Source: Phycisphaerae bacterium (lineage in GTDB: Bacteria; Planctomycetota; Phycisphaerae; Sedimentisphaerales; Anaerobacaceae). Taken from it: DNA of 64,000 bases. This document shows positions 1 through 8,072 of this stretch, one piece after another. Positions within the stretch are counted from its first letter, which is position 1. Each line of letters starts with the position of its first letter. The stretch lies in contig JAQTLP010000004.1 of NCBI GenBank assembly GCA_028714855.1, forward strand, positions 142,158-206,157, written 5' to 3'. The translations under genes were made by a program, and so were the position numbers. The notes under the pieces were generated by a model, which did not search any database, was not told the DNA's origin, and saw nothing but the letters and a program-made list of their open reading frames with translations.

Positions 1-87
1 ATCACCCATCTCCAGCAGCAGGGCGCCATCGCTTCCCGACAAAAAAACGGCGTAACCTTCTTTTTCAAAGCAAATTAGTAGATATTC
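1..87 (-). other. Receiver-like open frame, remnant or partial
   Basis: Read on the minus strand, 29 codons stay open to the window edge and give a protein text resembling the start of a response-regulator receiver domain (FEKEGYAVFLSGSDGALLL). An in-frame stop lies just upstream (88-90) and no ATG, GTG or TTG precedes the similarity. It may therefore be a decayed 5' end or a chance match. Too little is in the window to decide. Confidence 0.22.
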
Positions 88-160
88 CTAACGCACGGGG
101 GACGAGCCGGTAAAAATCTGGTGAATTTACACCTAATTGCCGGATTCATATTCATTTTAG

Positions 161-188
161 TAAAGACGGACGTCTTATTGGCCGATAA
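161..188 (+). promoter_or_regulatory. Possible FliA (sigma-28) promoter
   Basis: TAAAGACG at 161-168 is followed by 12 bases and then GCCGATAA at 181-188. The Escherichia coli FliA consensus is TAAAGTTT, 11 bases, GCCGATAA. The -10 match is perfect and the spacing is one base long. It lies about 110 bases before the small gene at 300. A second CCGATAA in an inverted pair with TTATCGG sits at about 259-282. Confidence 0.4.
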
Positions 189-299
189 AAGCGTTGTAAC
201 GTTTTCCAAAGCTTCGATTTTATCGAATTTGTCGCGAAAAACTGGATTTTAGCAATAGGTTATCGGCTTTTAGACCGATAAAAAATATAGGCGACTTTG

Positions 300-551
300 A
301 TGACCAAACACAGGAAACAGCAGCTGGTTCTAAACAAAGGCACCGAGAAGTTTATATTCCGTTACGACAGCGGCTCCGAAGACAAACTTCTCGACGCCCT
401 GATTGAGCAGGCCAAGGATAAACGAACGAATTTCGATTGGTTCGATGCCGCGGTGCTCAGTTTCAAGCTCGCGCAATCGCTTATTAACCAGGCCGATAAG
501 CTCATCGGCGATAAGAAACCCATTTTGCAGGAAGACTCGCAGCCGCAATAA
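300..551 (+). CDS. Small hypothetical protein, 83 residues
   Basis: I do not recognise a named family. The product is a charged, soluble, probably helical protein with no signal peptide or membrane segment; the middle (KLLDALIEQAKDKRTNFDWF) reads like an alpha-helical bundle. The ATG at 300 is preferred over the in-frame TTG at 297; no clear Shine-Dalgarno sequence is visible. It lies 65 bases before xerC on the same strand and behind a FliA-like promoter, so cotranscription with xerC is possible. The reading frame is convincing by its amino-acid composition rather than by any motif. Confidence 0.65.
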   Translation: MTKHRKQQLVLNKGTEKFIFRYDSGSEDKLLDALIEQAKDKRTNFDWFDAAVLSFKLAQSLINQADKLIGDKKPILQEDSQPQ

Positions 552-616
552 CCCGGCTGATATAACTAAGATTGAAACCTTTATTACATAAAGATGCTGA
601 ATAGGTAGGTGCGATT

Positions 617-1696
617 ATGGAAGATAATGTAATTGTTTCGGAGTTTCTAAATTACTTGAAATTCGAAAAGCGGTTTTCCCCGCATACGGCCAAGTGCTAC
701 GGCGCGGACCTCGAGCAGTTTAGCGATTTTCTAGCTGGTCGCTCCGGTCACACGGATGAGCACGCCCCGGCCGGTGCCCATCAGGGCGGCGCAGCTACCG
801 CTGTCGCTACGCGGACAAATCTCAAACTGGACCAGCTCCTTCTTGCCGTCGATGTCAATTCCATCAGGGCATATCTGGCCGCCCTCAACGAGAAGCAGTA
901 TTCAAAGTCAACCGTCGCTCGCAAGCTTGCCACGCTGCGCAGCTTCTACAAATTCCTCGTTAAAAGAAACCAGCTCTCCACCAATCCTGTTATGGCCGTC
1001 CGCACCCCCAAGCAGGACAAGCGCCTGCCCCACTTCCTCGAATACGAAGACATCAAGAGATTAATCGAGACCCCTTCTATGGATAACTGGCTCGGCGCAA
1101 GAGATAGGGCCATCATGGAGACCCTTTACAGCACAGGCGTCCGCGTCAGCGAGCTTGTCTCCCTGAATATGGACGACGTCGACTTCCTCGGCGAAGTCAT
1201 ACACATCCGCGGTAAAGGCAAAAAGGAAAGAATCGTCCCAATCGGCACCTCCGCTTTGCAGGTCATTCAGCACTATATGGAATTTCGCAACAAAAGGGCA
1301 AGCAGCAACGCCAATTTCGATACGAAGGTTCTGTTCGTTAATAAGCACGGCCGGCGACTAAGCACACGCAGCGTCCGCCGAAAAATGGATAAATACCTCA
1401 AAATGGCTGGCCTCGACCCTACTATCAGCCCGCATACCCTCCGGCACAGCTTCGCGACGCACATGTTAAATAACGGCGCCGATTTAAGAAGCGTTCAGGA
1501 GCTGCTCGGCCATCAGTCGCTTTCGACCACCCAGATTTACACCCATCTGACAACCAAAAAGCTCAAAGAGACCTACGACAAGGCCCACCCCCGCGACCAG
1601 CAGACCACTCCCGAGCAGCCGGTTTCGAAAGACCATATTTCGAGCATAACCGAGCCGAGCAAAATGAATAAGGATAATAACGAACACGAGTGGTAA
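617..1696 (+). CDS. xerC: Tyrosine recombinase XerC
   Basis: A site-specific recombinase that, with XerD, resolves chromosome dimers at dif during division. All catalytic residues are present: R176 (TGVRVSEL), a lysine in GKGKKERIVPI near 200, H273 and R276 (HTLRHSFATHML), H299 (ELLGHQS) and the nucleophile Y308 (QIYTH). The tail LKETYDKAHPR resembles XerC rather than XerD. The protein is 359 residues, longer than the usual 300 or so: about 30 extra residues rich in Ala, Gly, His and Thr interrupt the N-terminal core-binding domain near 41-72, and the C-terminus has a polar extension of about 30 residues. The gene is followed directly by a strong terminator. Nothing nearby suggests that it belongs to a mobile element. 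Confidence 0.92.
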   Translation: MEDNVIVSEFLNYLKFEKRFSPHTAKCYGADLEQFSDFLAGRSGHTDEHAPAGAHQGGAATAVATRTNLKLDQLLLAVDVNSIRAYLAALNEKQYSKSTVARKLATLRSFYKFLVKRNQLSTNPVMAVRTPKQDKRLPHFLEYEDIKRLIETPSMDNWLGARDRAIMETLYSTGVRVSELVSLNMDDVDFLGEVIHIRGKGKKERIVPIGTSALQVIQHYMEFRNKRASSNANFDTKVLFVNKHGRRLSTRSVRRKMDKYLKMAGLDPTISPHTLRHSFATHMLNNGADLRSVQELLGHQSLSTTQIYTHLTTKKLKETYDKAHPRDQQTTPEQPVSKDHISSITEPSKMNKDNNEHEW

Positions 1697-1730
1697 AACC
1701 TCGCCGCGAGAGATAAGAAGAAAAGAACTG

Positions 1731-1762
1731 CCCCCGAAGTCTGAGACTTCGGGGGTTTTTTA
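1731..1762 (+). terminator. Intrinsic terminator of xerC
   Basis: A perfect 11-bp GC-rich stem (CCCCCGAAGTC at 1731-1741 and its complement at 1745-1755) with a TGA loop is followed by six Ts. It lies 35 bases after the xerC stop codon. Confidence 0.93.
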
Positions 1763-1767
1763 TTAAC

Positions 1768-1830
1768 TCATCCCCTCATCCCCCCATTCCCTCATTCCCT
1801 CATTCCCTCATTTACTCATACCTCATTCCC
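1768..1830. repeat. Low-complexity TCATTCCC tandem words
   Basis: Eight-base words close to CTCATTCC recur in tandem, with drift, just after the xerC terminator. From about 1871 to 1917 there is a second run of ACTAATTAC-like words. I see no coding potential. Confidence 0.7.
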
Positions 1831-1949
1831 TTGCTTTTTCCCCACCGACCCTTTACAACACCCCTATTATGGTAATTACTGCTTACCAGTTACTAATTAC
1901 CAATAACTAATTACAACCAAAGGTCGTATTCCTATGGCGGAGAAATTCA

Positions 1950-2153
1950 ATGGCTAAAGAACACCCGAAAGATAATGCTCAATGTAAAAGCGATGAGCAC
2001 ACTAAGCATCTGTGTTATTTCGTATCGTATGGCTATCATATAAATGATGAGCAGGACTACAAGGGATTAGTCGACGAGCCCAAATTTAAGTGTTATTTCT
2101 GCGGCCGTACCGCTCACTCTGCTGAAAGTCTCTGCAAACCCATGGATTTGTAA
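1950..2153 (+). CDS. Small cysteine-rich hypothetical protein
   Basis: A 67-residue protein with five cysteines, including a CYFC knuckle near residues 47-50 and single cysteines before and after it, so a small zinc-binding fold is plausible. There is no signal peptide and no recognised family. GGAG eight bases before the ATG supports the start. It stands alone between xerC and the AT-rich GHKL operon. Confidence 0.6.
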   Translation: MAKEHPKDNAQCKSDEHTKHLCYFVSYGYHINDEQDYKGLVDEPKFKCYFCGRTAHSAESLCKPMDL

Positions 2154-2533
2154 TTTACCTGTTTAGCCCCTCGAAGCGAAGCGTGCATCGCCAGAACGCT
2201 TCGAAGATAACTTCTCCACACAAGCTTAGTTCGAGAGAGTATATCTGTTGCCTTTTCCCATCGTTTTGATATCCCCTTGCCAAGTACTGTTCCCTAAAAA
2301 TATTTATTTAACAATTCCCCAATTAACTATTTAACTAATCACTAATTAACCAATTAGCCCCAATCTCGAAAACTCCGAGCCAATTGACAAAAGTCTTAAT
2401 TGTCAATTGCAAGTGCCTCGCCAGCATGCGTTTGGTGACGCATCCTTGGCCGTAGCTTAGTGCGAGAGAGTTAATGTTTTTGGTGTTCAACAACCAACGC
2501 TTTTGATGGATTTCTTCCCGCCCGCGGGAACAC
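2154..2533. repeat. Intergenic region with a diverged direct repeat and an inverted repeat
   Basis: No gene is visible. Two diverged copies of a word of about 60 bases occur; each starts near TCGCCAG and ends in AGCTTAGT-N-CGAGAGAGT (ends at about 2240 and 2470). Between them CAATTGACAA at 2381-2390 is mirrored by TTGTCAATTG at 2400-2409. The region is otherwise AT-rich with ACTAATTAAC-type words. Confidence 0.5.
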
Positions 2534-4921
2534 TCAATCTGAATCTTCTATCTCTTTTAGCATTGTTTCATTTGCCATGACGTGCAAAAGAATTTTGGCT
2601 AACCCCTTCATTATGTAGGACGTCATTTTAGTTGGGTCGTAGTATAATTTCTCATCAGTATATTTATCTTCATTGGTTTCCTGGGTTTTTTTTAGCTTCT
2701 GTTGCAATTCGTAAAACAACACCAATGATATCAAGTACACCGATATTTTATATGTTCGCTGGACAACCTCAATCCTTTTGCCGCCAAGCTTTTTTGCCCT
2801 GACGAACTTGTCGAGTTCTTGCGACTCCATATTGATTGCTACAGCATCAATTAAAGTTCCTTCTTCGCTTGACTCTTGGAGGTGACAAATGTCTAATTCG
2901 TTCCATCCATAGTCCGCCCAGCAACCATAATCCTGCTTTTTCTCTCTATAGACATCTATAATTGTTGGTAATGAGTATTCTTTTTTCTTTTCGACGTCTT
3001 TTTGAGTTGAGTTACTATGCGGCTTATCAACAACTACTTCGGCAATTAAGTGATGTGGGCCGTCAGGAGAGCTCATTTCAATATCTATAGGCACTCGCGC
3101 ACCAACAGGTAACGGTTTTTTCGGCTTTACCCTCAACCTAATTGAACCTTCGTTAGGTCCAACAACATTGACATCTATGCTATCTTCATAATTGGGACCA
3201 GGACCAGGGTTTGGACCAGGACCAATACCCGAATGAGATCTCAAAATTCTTATTTTTAGTTCTCCCTTATCATGAGGGCGCATTAAATATTCGTTTTCTA
3301 CGTCAGTTTCGATATTTATCTTGCATTCGCCGTTCTGAGGTAGCATTTTGTATTTGCCCTGTTGCAGATTTGTAAACCTAAAAATTGTGGGATATCTTTT
3401 TCCTGCAAATTTTTCCCGTTTGGCCTCAATGTGTTTTTTCACTTTGGTTAATTCGTTGCCGATTATCCCCCCTTTGAAACCCAAAAGTTTTTCTATTTCC
3501 TTATCATCTTTCAACAACCTACCGACTATGTTTTTCAAAAAACTTTCGTCCTTAGGATTCTTGAATATCAGTTCTTTTCTCCATTCTTCATCAAGGTCTG
3601 TGAGGTATTCATTATCTTTGAGTTCTTTAATAATATTATCAACCAGATTTCTATATTGGGCTATATTTCGCATTTGTGATCGTGAGGACATAAATATATC
3701 TTCGTGGAGTTCCCTTGGCATGTCCGAACAATCGATATTTATCAGTATATGTCCTTTTAAATATGCCTTTTTCAATTCCTGACTTATAAAACTGTTATTT
3801 ATTGAATGTTGCACCTGTCCGTTTACAGAAAAAGTCAATGCCATATCTCGTACAAATTCCCTCGTTGAAACGTCTCGATTAAAAACAAATACTTCCCCTG
3901 GATATTTGACTCCATCTGATTCTATATTTATTGGGAATTTGTTTTCAACGTTTTCGCGATCATCAAGAAAACAACGCATTCTGTTGCCATGCATCACTTT
4001 TGTAGGAGTTCTTCCTCTCTCGTAACGTCCCTTTTCATATCTCTTTTCAAATAACAAGATAGGGAGAGCAGGTTTATAAAGATATCTGTTAAGTTCTCGC
4101 CACAAATCAAGTGTTATATCTGAAGGGCTTGTTAAACCATAATTATAAAGCTTAATATAGGTTCCGTATTCAAACTTTTTCCCAAATAATCCAAGTTCTA
4201 GAGGCCTGCTATCAAATTCAAAGATCTTGCCGTTTTCATCGATGCAATATTCATACCAAGAACATTTTACGTGCTCTTCTGATCCTCTGTTACGTCTTAC
4301 TAAAGTAAAACCATATTTATTATTTTCGTTAATTGGCCAACCTTTTCGTGATATTATAAGTTGATATCTATTGTCTCCGCAAAATGGTAGTGTTGCCGTC
4401 CCTCCCATATTATATTTACCCTGAACAAAGAAAACGTCACTCTTATTTTTTTTATTCAGCGAAACAAAAGTATTAGGAAAATCCTGTGGATTCTGCCCTT
4501 CACCGGAATCCTCAATTATCATATTGGGCTTATCAAGAGGGCCTTCCGCGATGACCTGAATATTTGATGCTAAATCCCTTCTTTGAGAATCTTTCATATC
4601 TAGGTACTTCGCGTCGTTAAGATCAAAATATCTTTCCAATGCTTCATCGATAGATTGGGCGGAAGAAGGTGATTTTGGGTCATCACCTTTCATTATGCAT
4701 TTTTTAATAAGAAGTGCGTCGATTGAATTTGTAATTTTTTCTATAAGAGAAGGAACCGCTTCAGGATGTTGGCCAGTAATAGTGCCTATATTATTGGCCA
4801 CATCACCATAGTGCTTCCAACCTTCTTGCCTTGCTAAAGTTGGATGATTTTTTATTATCGCTGAAACCTCCTGTTCGGATTCAGCTAATGCTAATTTCAT
4901 ACAAAGTTCTTTTGGGTTCAT
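2534..4921 (-). CDS. GHKL-superfamily ATPase, possible defence protein
   Basis: A 795-residue protein with an N-terminal GHKL (gyrase, Hsp90, histidine kinase, MutL) ATP-binding fold. Visible motifs are an N-box EKITNSIDALL near residue 61, a G1 box IEDSGEGQ near 137 and a G2-like GKYNMGGTA near 169. A second conserved block, DIFMSSRSQMR near 398, resembles the transducer loop of Hsp90/MutL/MORC-like proteins. A Gly-Pro linker (GPGPNPGPGPN) near 565 separates a C-terminal beta-rich and helical part with no recognised domain. No membrane segment is seen. The start is supported by AAGGAGAGG. It is the second gene of an operon, 30 bases after the partner gene. Codon use is more AT-rich than in the flanks, suggesting transfer. 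GHKL ATPases are common in phage-defence islands, but that role is an inference here. Confidence 0.8.
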   Translation of the reverse strand: MNPKELCMKLALAESEQEVSAIIKNHPTLARQEGWKHYGDVANNIGTITGQHPEAVPSLIEKITNSIDALLIKKCIMKGDDPKSPSSAQSIDEALERYFDLNDAKYLDMKDSQRRDLASNIQVIAEGPLDKPNMIIEDSGEGQNPQDFPNTFVSLNKKNKSDVFFVQGKYNMGGTATLPFCGDNRYQLIISRKGWPINENNKYGFTLVRRNRGSEEHVKCSWYEYCIDENGKIFEFDSRPLELGLFGKKFEYGTYIKLYNYGLTSPSDITLDLWRELNRYLYKPALPILLFEKRYEKGRYERGRTPTKVMHGNRMRCFLDDRENVENKFPINIESDGVKYPGEVFVFNRDVSTREFVRDMALTFSVNGQVQHSINNSFISQELKKAYLKGHILINIDCSDMPRELHEDIFMSSRSQMRNIAQYRNLVDNIIKELKDNEYLTDLDEEWRKELIFKNPKDESFLKNIVGRLLKDDKEIEKLLGFKGGIIGNELTKVKKHIEAKREKFAGKRYPTIFRFTNLQQGKYKMLPQNGECKINIETDVENEYLMRPHDKGELKIRILRSHSGIGPGPNPGPGPNYEDSIDVNVVGPNEGSIRLRVKPKKPLPVGARVPIDIEMSSPDGPHHLIAEVVVDKPHSNSTQKDVEKKKEYSLPTIIDVYREKKQDYGCWADYGWNELDICHLQESSEEGTLIDAVAINMESQELDKFVRAKKLGGKRIEVVQRTYKISVYLISLVLFYELQQKLKKTQETNEDKYTDEKLYYDPTKMTSYIMKGLAKILLHVMANETMLKEIEDSD

Positions 4922-4951
4922 TACAGGATTCCTCTCCTTTTCAAAATTCGA

Positions 4952-5539
4952 TTATCTACTCGCCAGCTCAGTCCACATTGTTTTTGCCTTTTCCGCAACA
5001 TCTGGTGGGATATTGTACCCATCCCGCCCATCTTGGCTGATTAGATTCCATTCCCTAAGAGCTGCCAAAACTACGTAAACTTGGTATGCTGGCATAGAAT
5101 CTTCCGTTGTCGCGTTTATTTTATTTATTACCGCCTCGGCCATAAAAGGCCCACTTCCTTCCTTTGCCAGTGCAGACATCGTGTTTACTATTGTGTCAAC
5201 CGCCGCTCTCGGAACTTTGTGTTCGTATTCCTTTTTTTGTTTTCTTGACCATCCTATTCTATATAGTGAACCGTTCCGTATCTCGATTCTTGGCAATCCT
5301 TCCGGCTTGTTTCGTCTTGAAACTTTCTTTTGTTTCTTTCTGCTTGCAGACCCTTCTTTTGTTTCTAACGGTTTTGAAGATTTAATTCCATTCCCCGAAA
5401 TTCGTTCGCACAATTCTTTTATATTTACGGCAACGGTGCGGCCTATATCAACATCACGGTACTCACCAGCACGAGCTGCTTCCGCAATTGCTTCTCTCAA
5501 ATCTTCCTCTGCTTTTCTCAGTATGTCTAATATCTTCAT
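4952..5539 (-). CDS. Partner protein of the GHKL ATPase, unknown function
   Basis: A 195-residue protein that I do not recognise. Residues 1-60 form a charged helix (ILRKAEEDLREAIAEAARAG) and a second helical piece; the middle (65-115) is very basic, with RKKQKKVSRRNK. The last 80 residues read like a winged-helix or similar small helical domain (AYQVYVVLAALREWNLI), so DNA binding is plausible. It is the first gene of a two-gene operon with the GHKL ATPase. AAGGAG lies eight bases before the ATG, and a palindrome overlaps its promoter. The protein could be the operon's own repressor or a substrate-recognition partner of the ATPase. Confidence 0.7.
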   Translation of the reverse strand: MKILDILRKAEEDLREAIAEAARAGEYRDVDIGRTVAVNIKELCERISGNGIKSSKPLETKEGSASRKKQKKVSRRNKPEGLPRIEIRNGSLYRIGWSRKQKKEYEHKVPRAAVDTIVNTMSALAKEGSGPFMAEAVINKINATTEDSMPAYQVYVVLAALREWNLISQDGRDGYNIPPDVAEKAKTMWTELASR

Positions 5540-5560
5540 TTGACTTGCTCCTTAATAATG

Positions 5561-5608
5561 GCTCTATTATATTTTCTATAATATAATAGAGCAGAATTGC
5601 TTTGTCAA
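5561..5608 (-). promoter_or_regulatory. Promoter with overlapping palindromic operator
   Basis: On the minus strand TTGACA (complement of 5603-5608), 17 bases and TATATT (complement of 5580-5585) form a near-consensus sigma-70 promoter. A perfect inverted repeat with 13-bp arms (5561-5573 and 5580-5592) and a 6-base centre covers the -10 box and the likely start site. A repressor binding there would block the GHKL operon. Confidence 0.75.
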
Positions 5609-5738
5609 GTGTTTTTTTGTTATATTTTACAAAAATTTGAGAAATTTTCCCTTCATGCCCCCTACCCCAAAAAACCTCTGCGTCAAAAAAATCTGTGTAA
5701 ATCCGTGAAATCTGTGGCTAATTAAAAATCAATCAAAT

Positions 5739-5885
5739 GCGCAGGGGGGTAAAAAATTGCCTACCATTTTCAACCATTTTCCGCACACTTTGTCTCACTT
5801 TTGCGCGCGTTTTTACCAATTTTTAGCAATTTCTACCACGTTACACCCACCAAAAACCACCAACTTGCGCGTTTGATGCTACCCC
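5739..5885 (-). repeat. 147-bp dispersed intergenic repeat, copy 1
   Basis: Read on the minus strand, this matches 26542-26687 at roughly 85 percent by eye over its whole length, starting at GGGGTAGCATCAAACGCGC and ending at CCCCCCTGCGC. It contains several GTAGAAATTGCTAAAA-type words and a CGCGCAAAAGTGAGA core. The rest of the 5593-5972 gap shows only AT-rich DNA and a common genomic word (AAATCCGTGAAATCTGTGG). Confidence 0.85.
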
Positions 5886-5972
5886 AAATTCCCCATTTTG
5901 CTTATTTTACCAGCAACGGCTGGCTAAAACGACCCCATTTTTGACTAAAAACTCGACATTAAAAACTCAAAA

Positions 5973-7922
5973 CTAATGCTTCCCGGAATTGTTATTTTCC
6001 CCAATATAGTTCGGCACGAGTTCTTTTATTTTTTTAGTTATGTCGTTGTAACCGCCTGTCTTAGCGATAGTTACAAGCTCATTTATGCCGGCGCGAAGCT
6101 TTTCGCGGTCTTTGATGATATTCTTCCAGATAGCGATTTTCGGATGGCTTGTCGGCTGCATATCCTCGCCTACAATCGTAAGCTCCTCGAAAAGCTTTTC
6201 CCCCGGCCGGACGCCGGTAAATTTTATTTCTATATCCTCTTCCGGACTAAATCCGCTAAGGGTAATAAGCTCTTTCGCCAAATCGACGATTTTTACGGGT
6301 TCGCCCATATCGAGGACGAAGATTTCGCCGCCTTTACCCATTGTAGCGGCCTGTAGGACGAGTTGGCTGGCTTCTGGTATGGTCATAAAGTAGCGTTTCA
6401 TATCAGGATGCGTAACGGTTACGGGGCCGCCTTCTGCGATTTGTTTTTTGAAGATTGGCACAACCGAGCCTTCGGAGTCGAGGACGTTTCCGAAGCGGAC
6501 GGTTACGAACTGCGTTTTGCTTGTTTTGGCCAAGTCCTGGACGTACATTTCAGCGATTCGCTTTGATGAGCCCATTATGCTGGTCGGGTTGACGGCCTTG
6601 TCGGTGCTAATCATTACGAAATTAGTGCTGCTGTGGCTGTCCGCGGCGTTAGCGACGGTCTGTGTGCCAACGATGTTGTTCTTGATGGCTTCGCCGGGGT
6701 TAAGCTCCATCAACGGGACGTGTTTATGGGCCGCGGCGTGAATAACGACTTCGGGTTTATATTTGTCGAAAATCTCGTTGACGCGGATTTTGTCGGTGAT
6801 GTCGCAGATGATAGCTTTTATCTGGAGGTCTGGGAAACGGAACCGCAGCTCGCGTTCTATGTAGAAGAGGGGGTTTTCGGCCTGCTCGACGAGCAGAAGC
6901 AGCTTCGGGCCGAAGTTAGAGACCTGCCTGCACATTTCGGAGCCGATAGAGCCGCCCGCGCCGCTGACGAAAATAACCTTGTTTTTCAGAAAGGTTTCTA
7001 TGGATTTAAGGTCGAGCTCGACAGCCTCTCTGCCCAGAAGATCGTTTATTTCCACGTCTCTGATTTGTGAGACTTTGAGCTTGCCGGAGACGATGTCGGA
7101 GTAAGCCGGCACGGTGTGGAAACGGATTTTAATACCTTCGCACACCTGAACGACTCGTCTTCGCTGACGGTGGGATGCCGAGGGCATAGCGATTGCAATT
7201 TCTTCGATGTTATGGTCTTTGCATATCTTAGGCAGCTCTTCCACTGTTCCGAGTACGGGCATGCCGAGGATAAACGTGTCTTGTTTGTGAGGGTCATCAT
7301 CGATGAAGCCAATTACCTCATATTCGGCGACCTGTTTTTTATGGATGTCGCCTAATAATGTTACGCCGGTGTTTCCTGCGCCGACGATAAGAAGGCGTTT
7401 GAGCCGGCCGCTTTCGACGGTGCGAAACTCCTCGTGGTATAGTCTTATCAGCAATCGCAAGCCGGCCAGCAGCAAAAACGTAGTGAACAGGTCGGCCATG
7501 AATACACTTTGCCCGACGAAGGTTACGTTCTGCAGTTTTTGACGGATCGGAGTCGGGGCAAAAAGCAATATGGTCCAGAGCGCCACGATTATCAAAGTGC
7601 TTACCAGTGAGGCCCGCAGAATCCCAATAAGGTCTGAAATTCCGACGTATCGCCACCAGCCGCGATATTGCTTGAAAAATCCGAATACCATCAACTTGAT
7701 AATGATAAAGAAAAATAGCAAAGGAGGATACTGGTATATAAGCCATTCGCGTCTTAATTGCATATTGTTTGCCACCAAAAAGGCAAGCATCAAAGAGATG
7801 GCGAAGGCAACTATATGAGCGAATATAATCAGGAATTTGCGATAGCGCATAACTGTTGGGAGCATCGATAGTTCTGATGTGTTTTTATTTTTCAGCTCTG
7901 AATTTTCGTTCGAGTCAGGCAT
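5973..7922 (-). CDS. Membrane-anchored nucleotide-sugar 4,6-dehydratase/epimerase (CapD/WbpM family)
   Basis: A 649-residue protein of the FlaA1/CapD/PglF type, which makes 4-keto-6-deoxy UDP-sugars for surface polysaccharides or glycoproteins. Four membrane helices occupy about residues 27-160. A CoA-binding-like Rossmann domain follows (VGAGNTGVTLLGDI near 175), then an NAD-binding SDR domain (VSGAGGSIGSEMCRQ near 315) with STDKAV and NPTSIMGSSKR motifs typical of this family, where the usual SDR tyrosine is replaced by methionine. Length matches WbpM (about 650). It stands alone between the repeat-bearing gap and the yacG group; a weak promoter is visible upstream. The sugar substrate cannot be told from sequence. 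Confidence 0.9.
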   Translation of the reverse strand: MPDSNENSELKNKNTSELSMLPTVMRYRKFLIIFAHIVAFAISLMLAFLVANNMQLRREWLIYQYPPLLFFFIIIKLMVFGFFKQYRGWWRYVGISDLIGILRASLVSTLIIVALWTILLFAPTPIRQKLQNVTFVGQSVFMADLFTTFLLLAGLRLLIRLYHEEFRTVESGRLKRLLIVGAGNTGVTLLGDIHKKQVAEYEVIGFIDDDPHKQDTFILGMPVLGTVEELPKICKDHNIEEIAIAMPSASHRQRRRVVQVCEGIKIRFHTVPAYSDIVSGKLKVSQIRDVEINDLLGREAVELDLKSIETFLKNKVIFVSGAGGSIGSEMCRQVSNFGPKLLLLVEQAENPLFYIERELRFRFPDLQIKAIICDITDKIRVNEIFDKYKPEVVIHAAAHKHVPLMELNPGEAIKNNIVGTQTVANAADSHSSTNFVMISTDKAVNPTSIMGSSKRIAEMYVQDLAKTSKTQFVTVRFGNVLDSEGSVVPIFKKQIAEGGPVTVTHPDMKRYFMTIPEASQLVLQAATMGKGGEIFVLDMGEPVKIVDLAKELITLSGFSPEEDIEIKFTGVRPGEKLFEELTIVGEDMQPTSHPKIAIWKNIIKDREKLRAGINELVTIAKTGGYNDITKKIKELVPNYIGENNNSGKH

Positions 7923-7968
7923 ATTTTACCGGTACCATAGTATTTACATACGACTTTTTGCAACCTTA

Positions 7969-7997
7969 ACTTTAACAAGAACTTAAGCATGTGTCAA
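7969..7997 (-). promoter_or_regulatory. Candidate promoter of the sugar dehydratase gene
   Basis: On the minus strand TTGACA (complement of 7992-7997), 17 bases and TAAAGT (complement of 7969-7974). The -35 is perfect and the -10 weak. It lies about 47 bases before the ATG. Confidence 0.35.
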
Positions 7998-8072
7998 GAG
8001 ATTGTCGCTGTGCAGCTGGATGCATAAGAAACCCTCCACAGGCGGGTAAACATCGTCCAGTCTTTCGTTCCG

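Noticed and set aside
617-5608. XerC as integrase of a mobile island holding the GHKL pair
   Set aside because: The protein has chromosomal XerC features, has its own terminator, and no attachment-site repeats or tRNA junction are visible.
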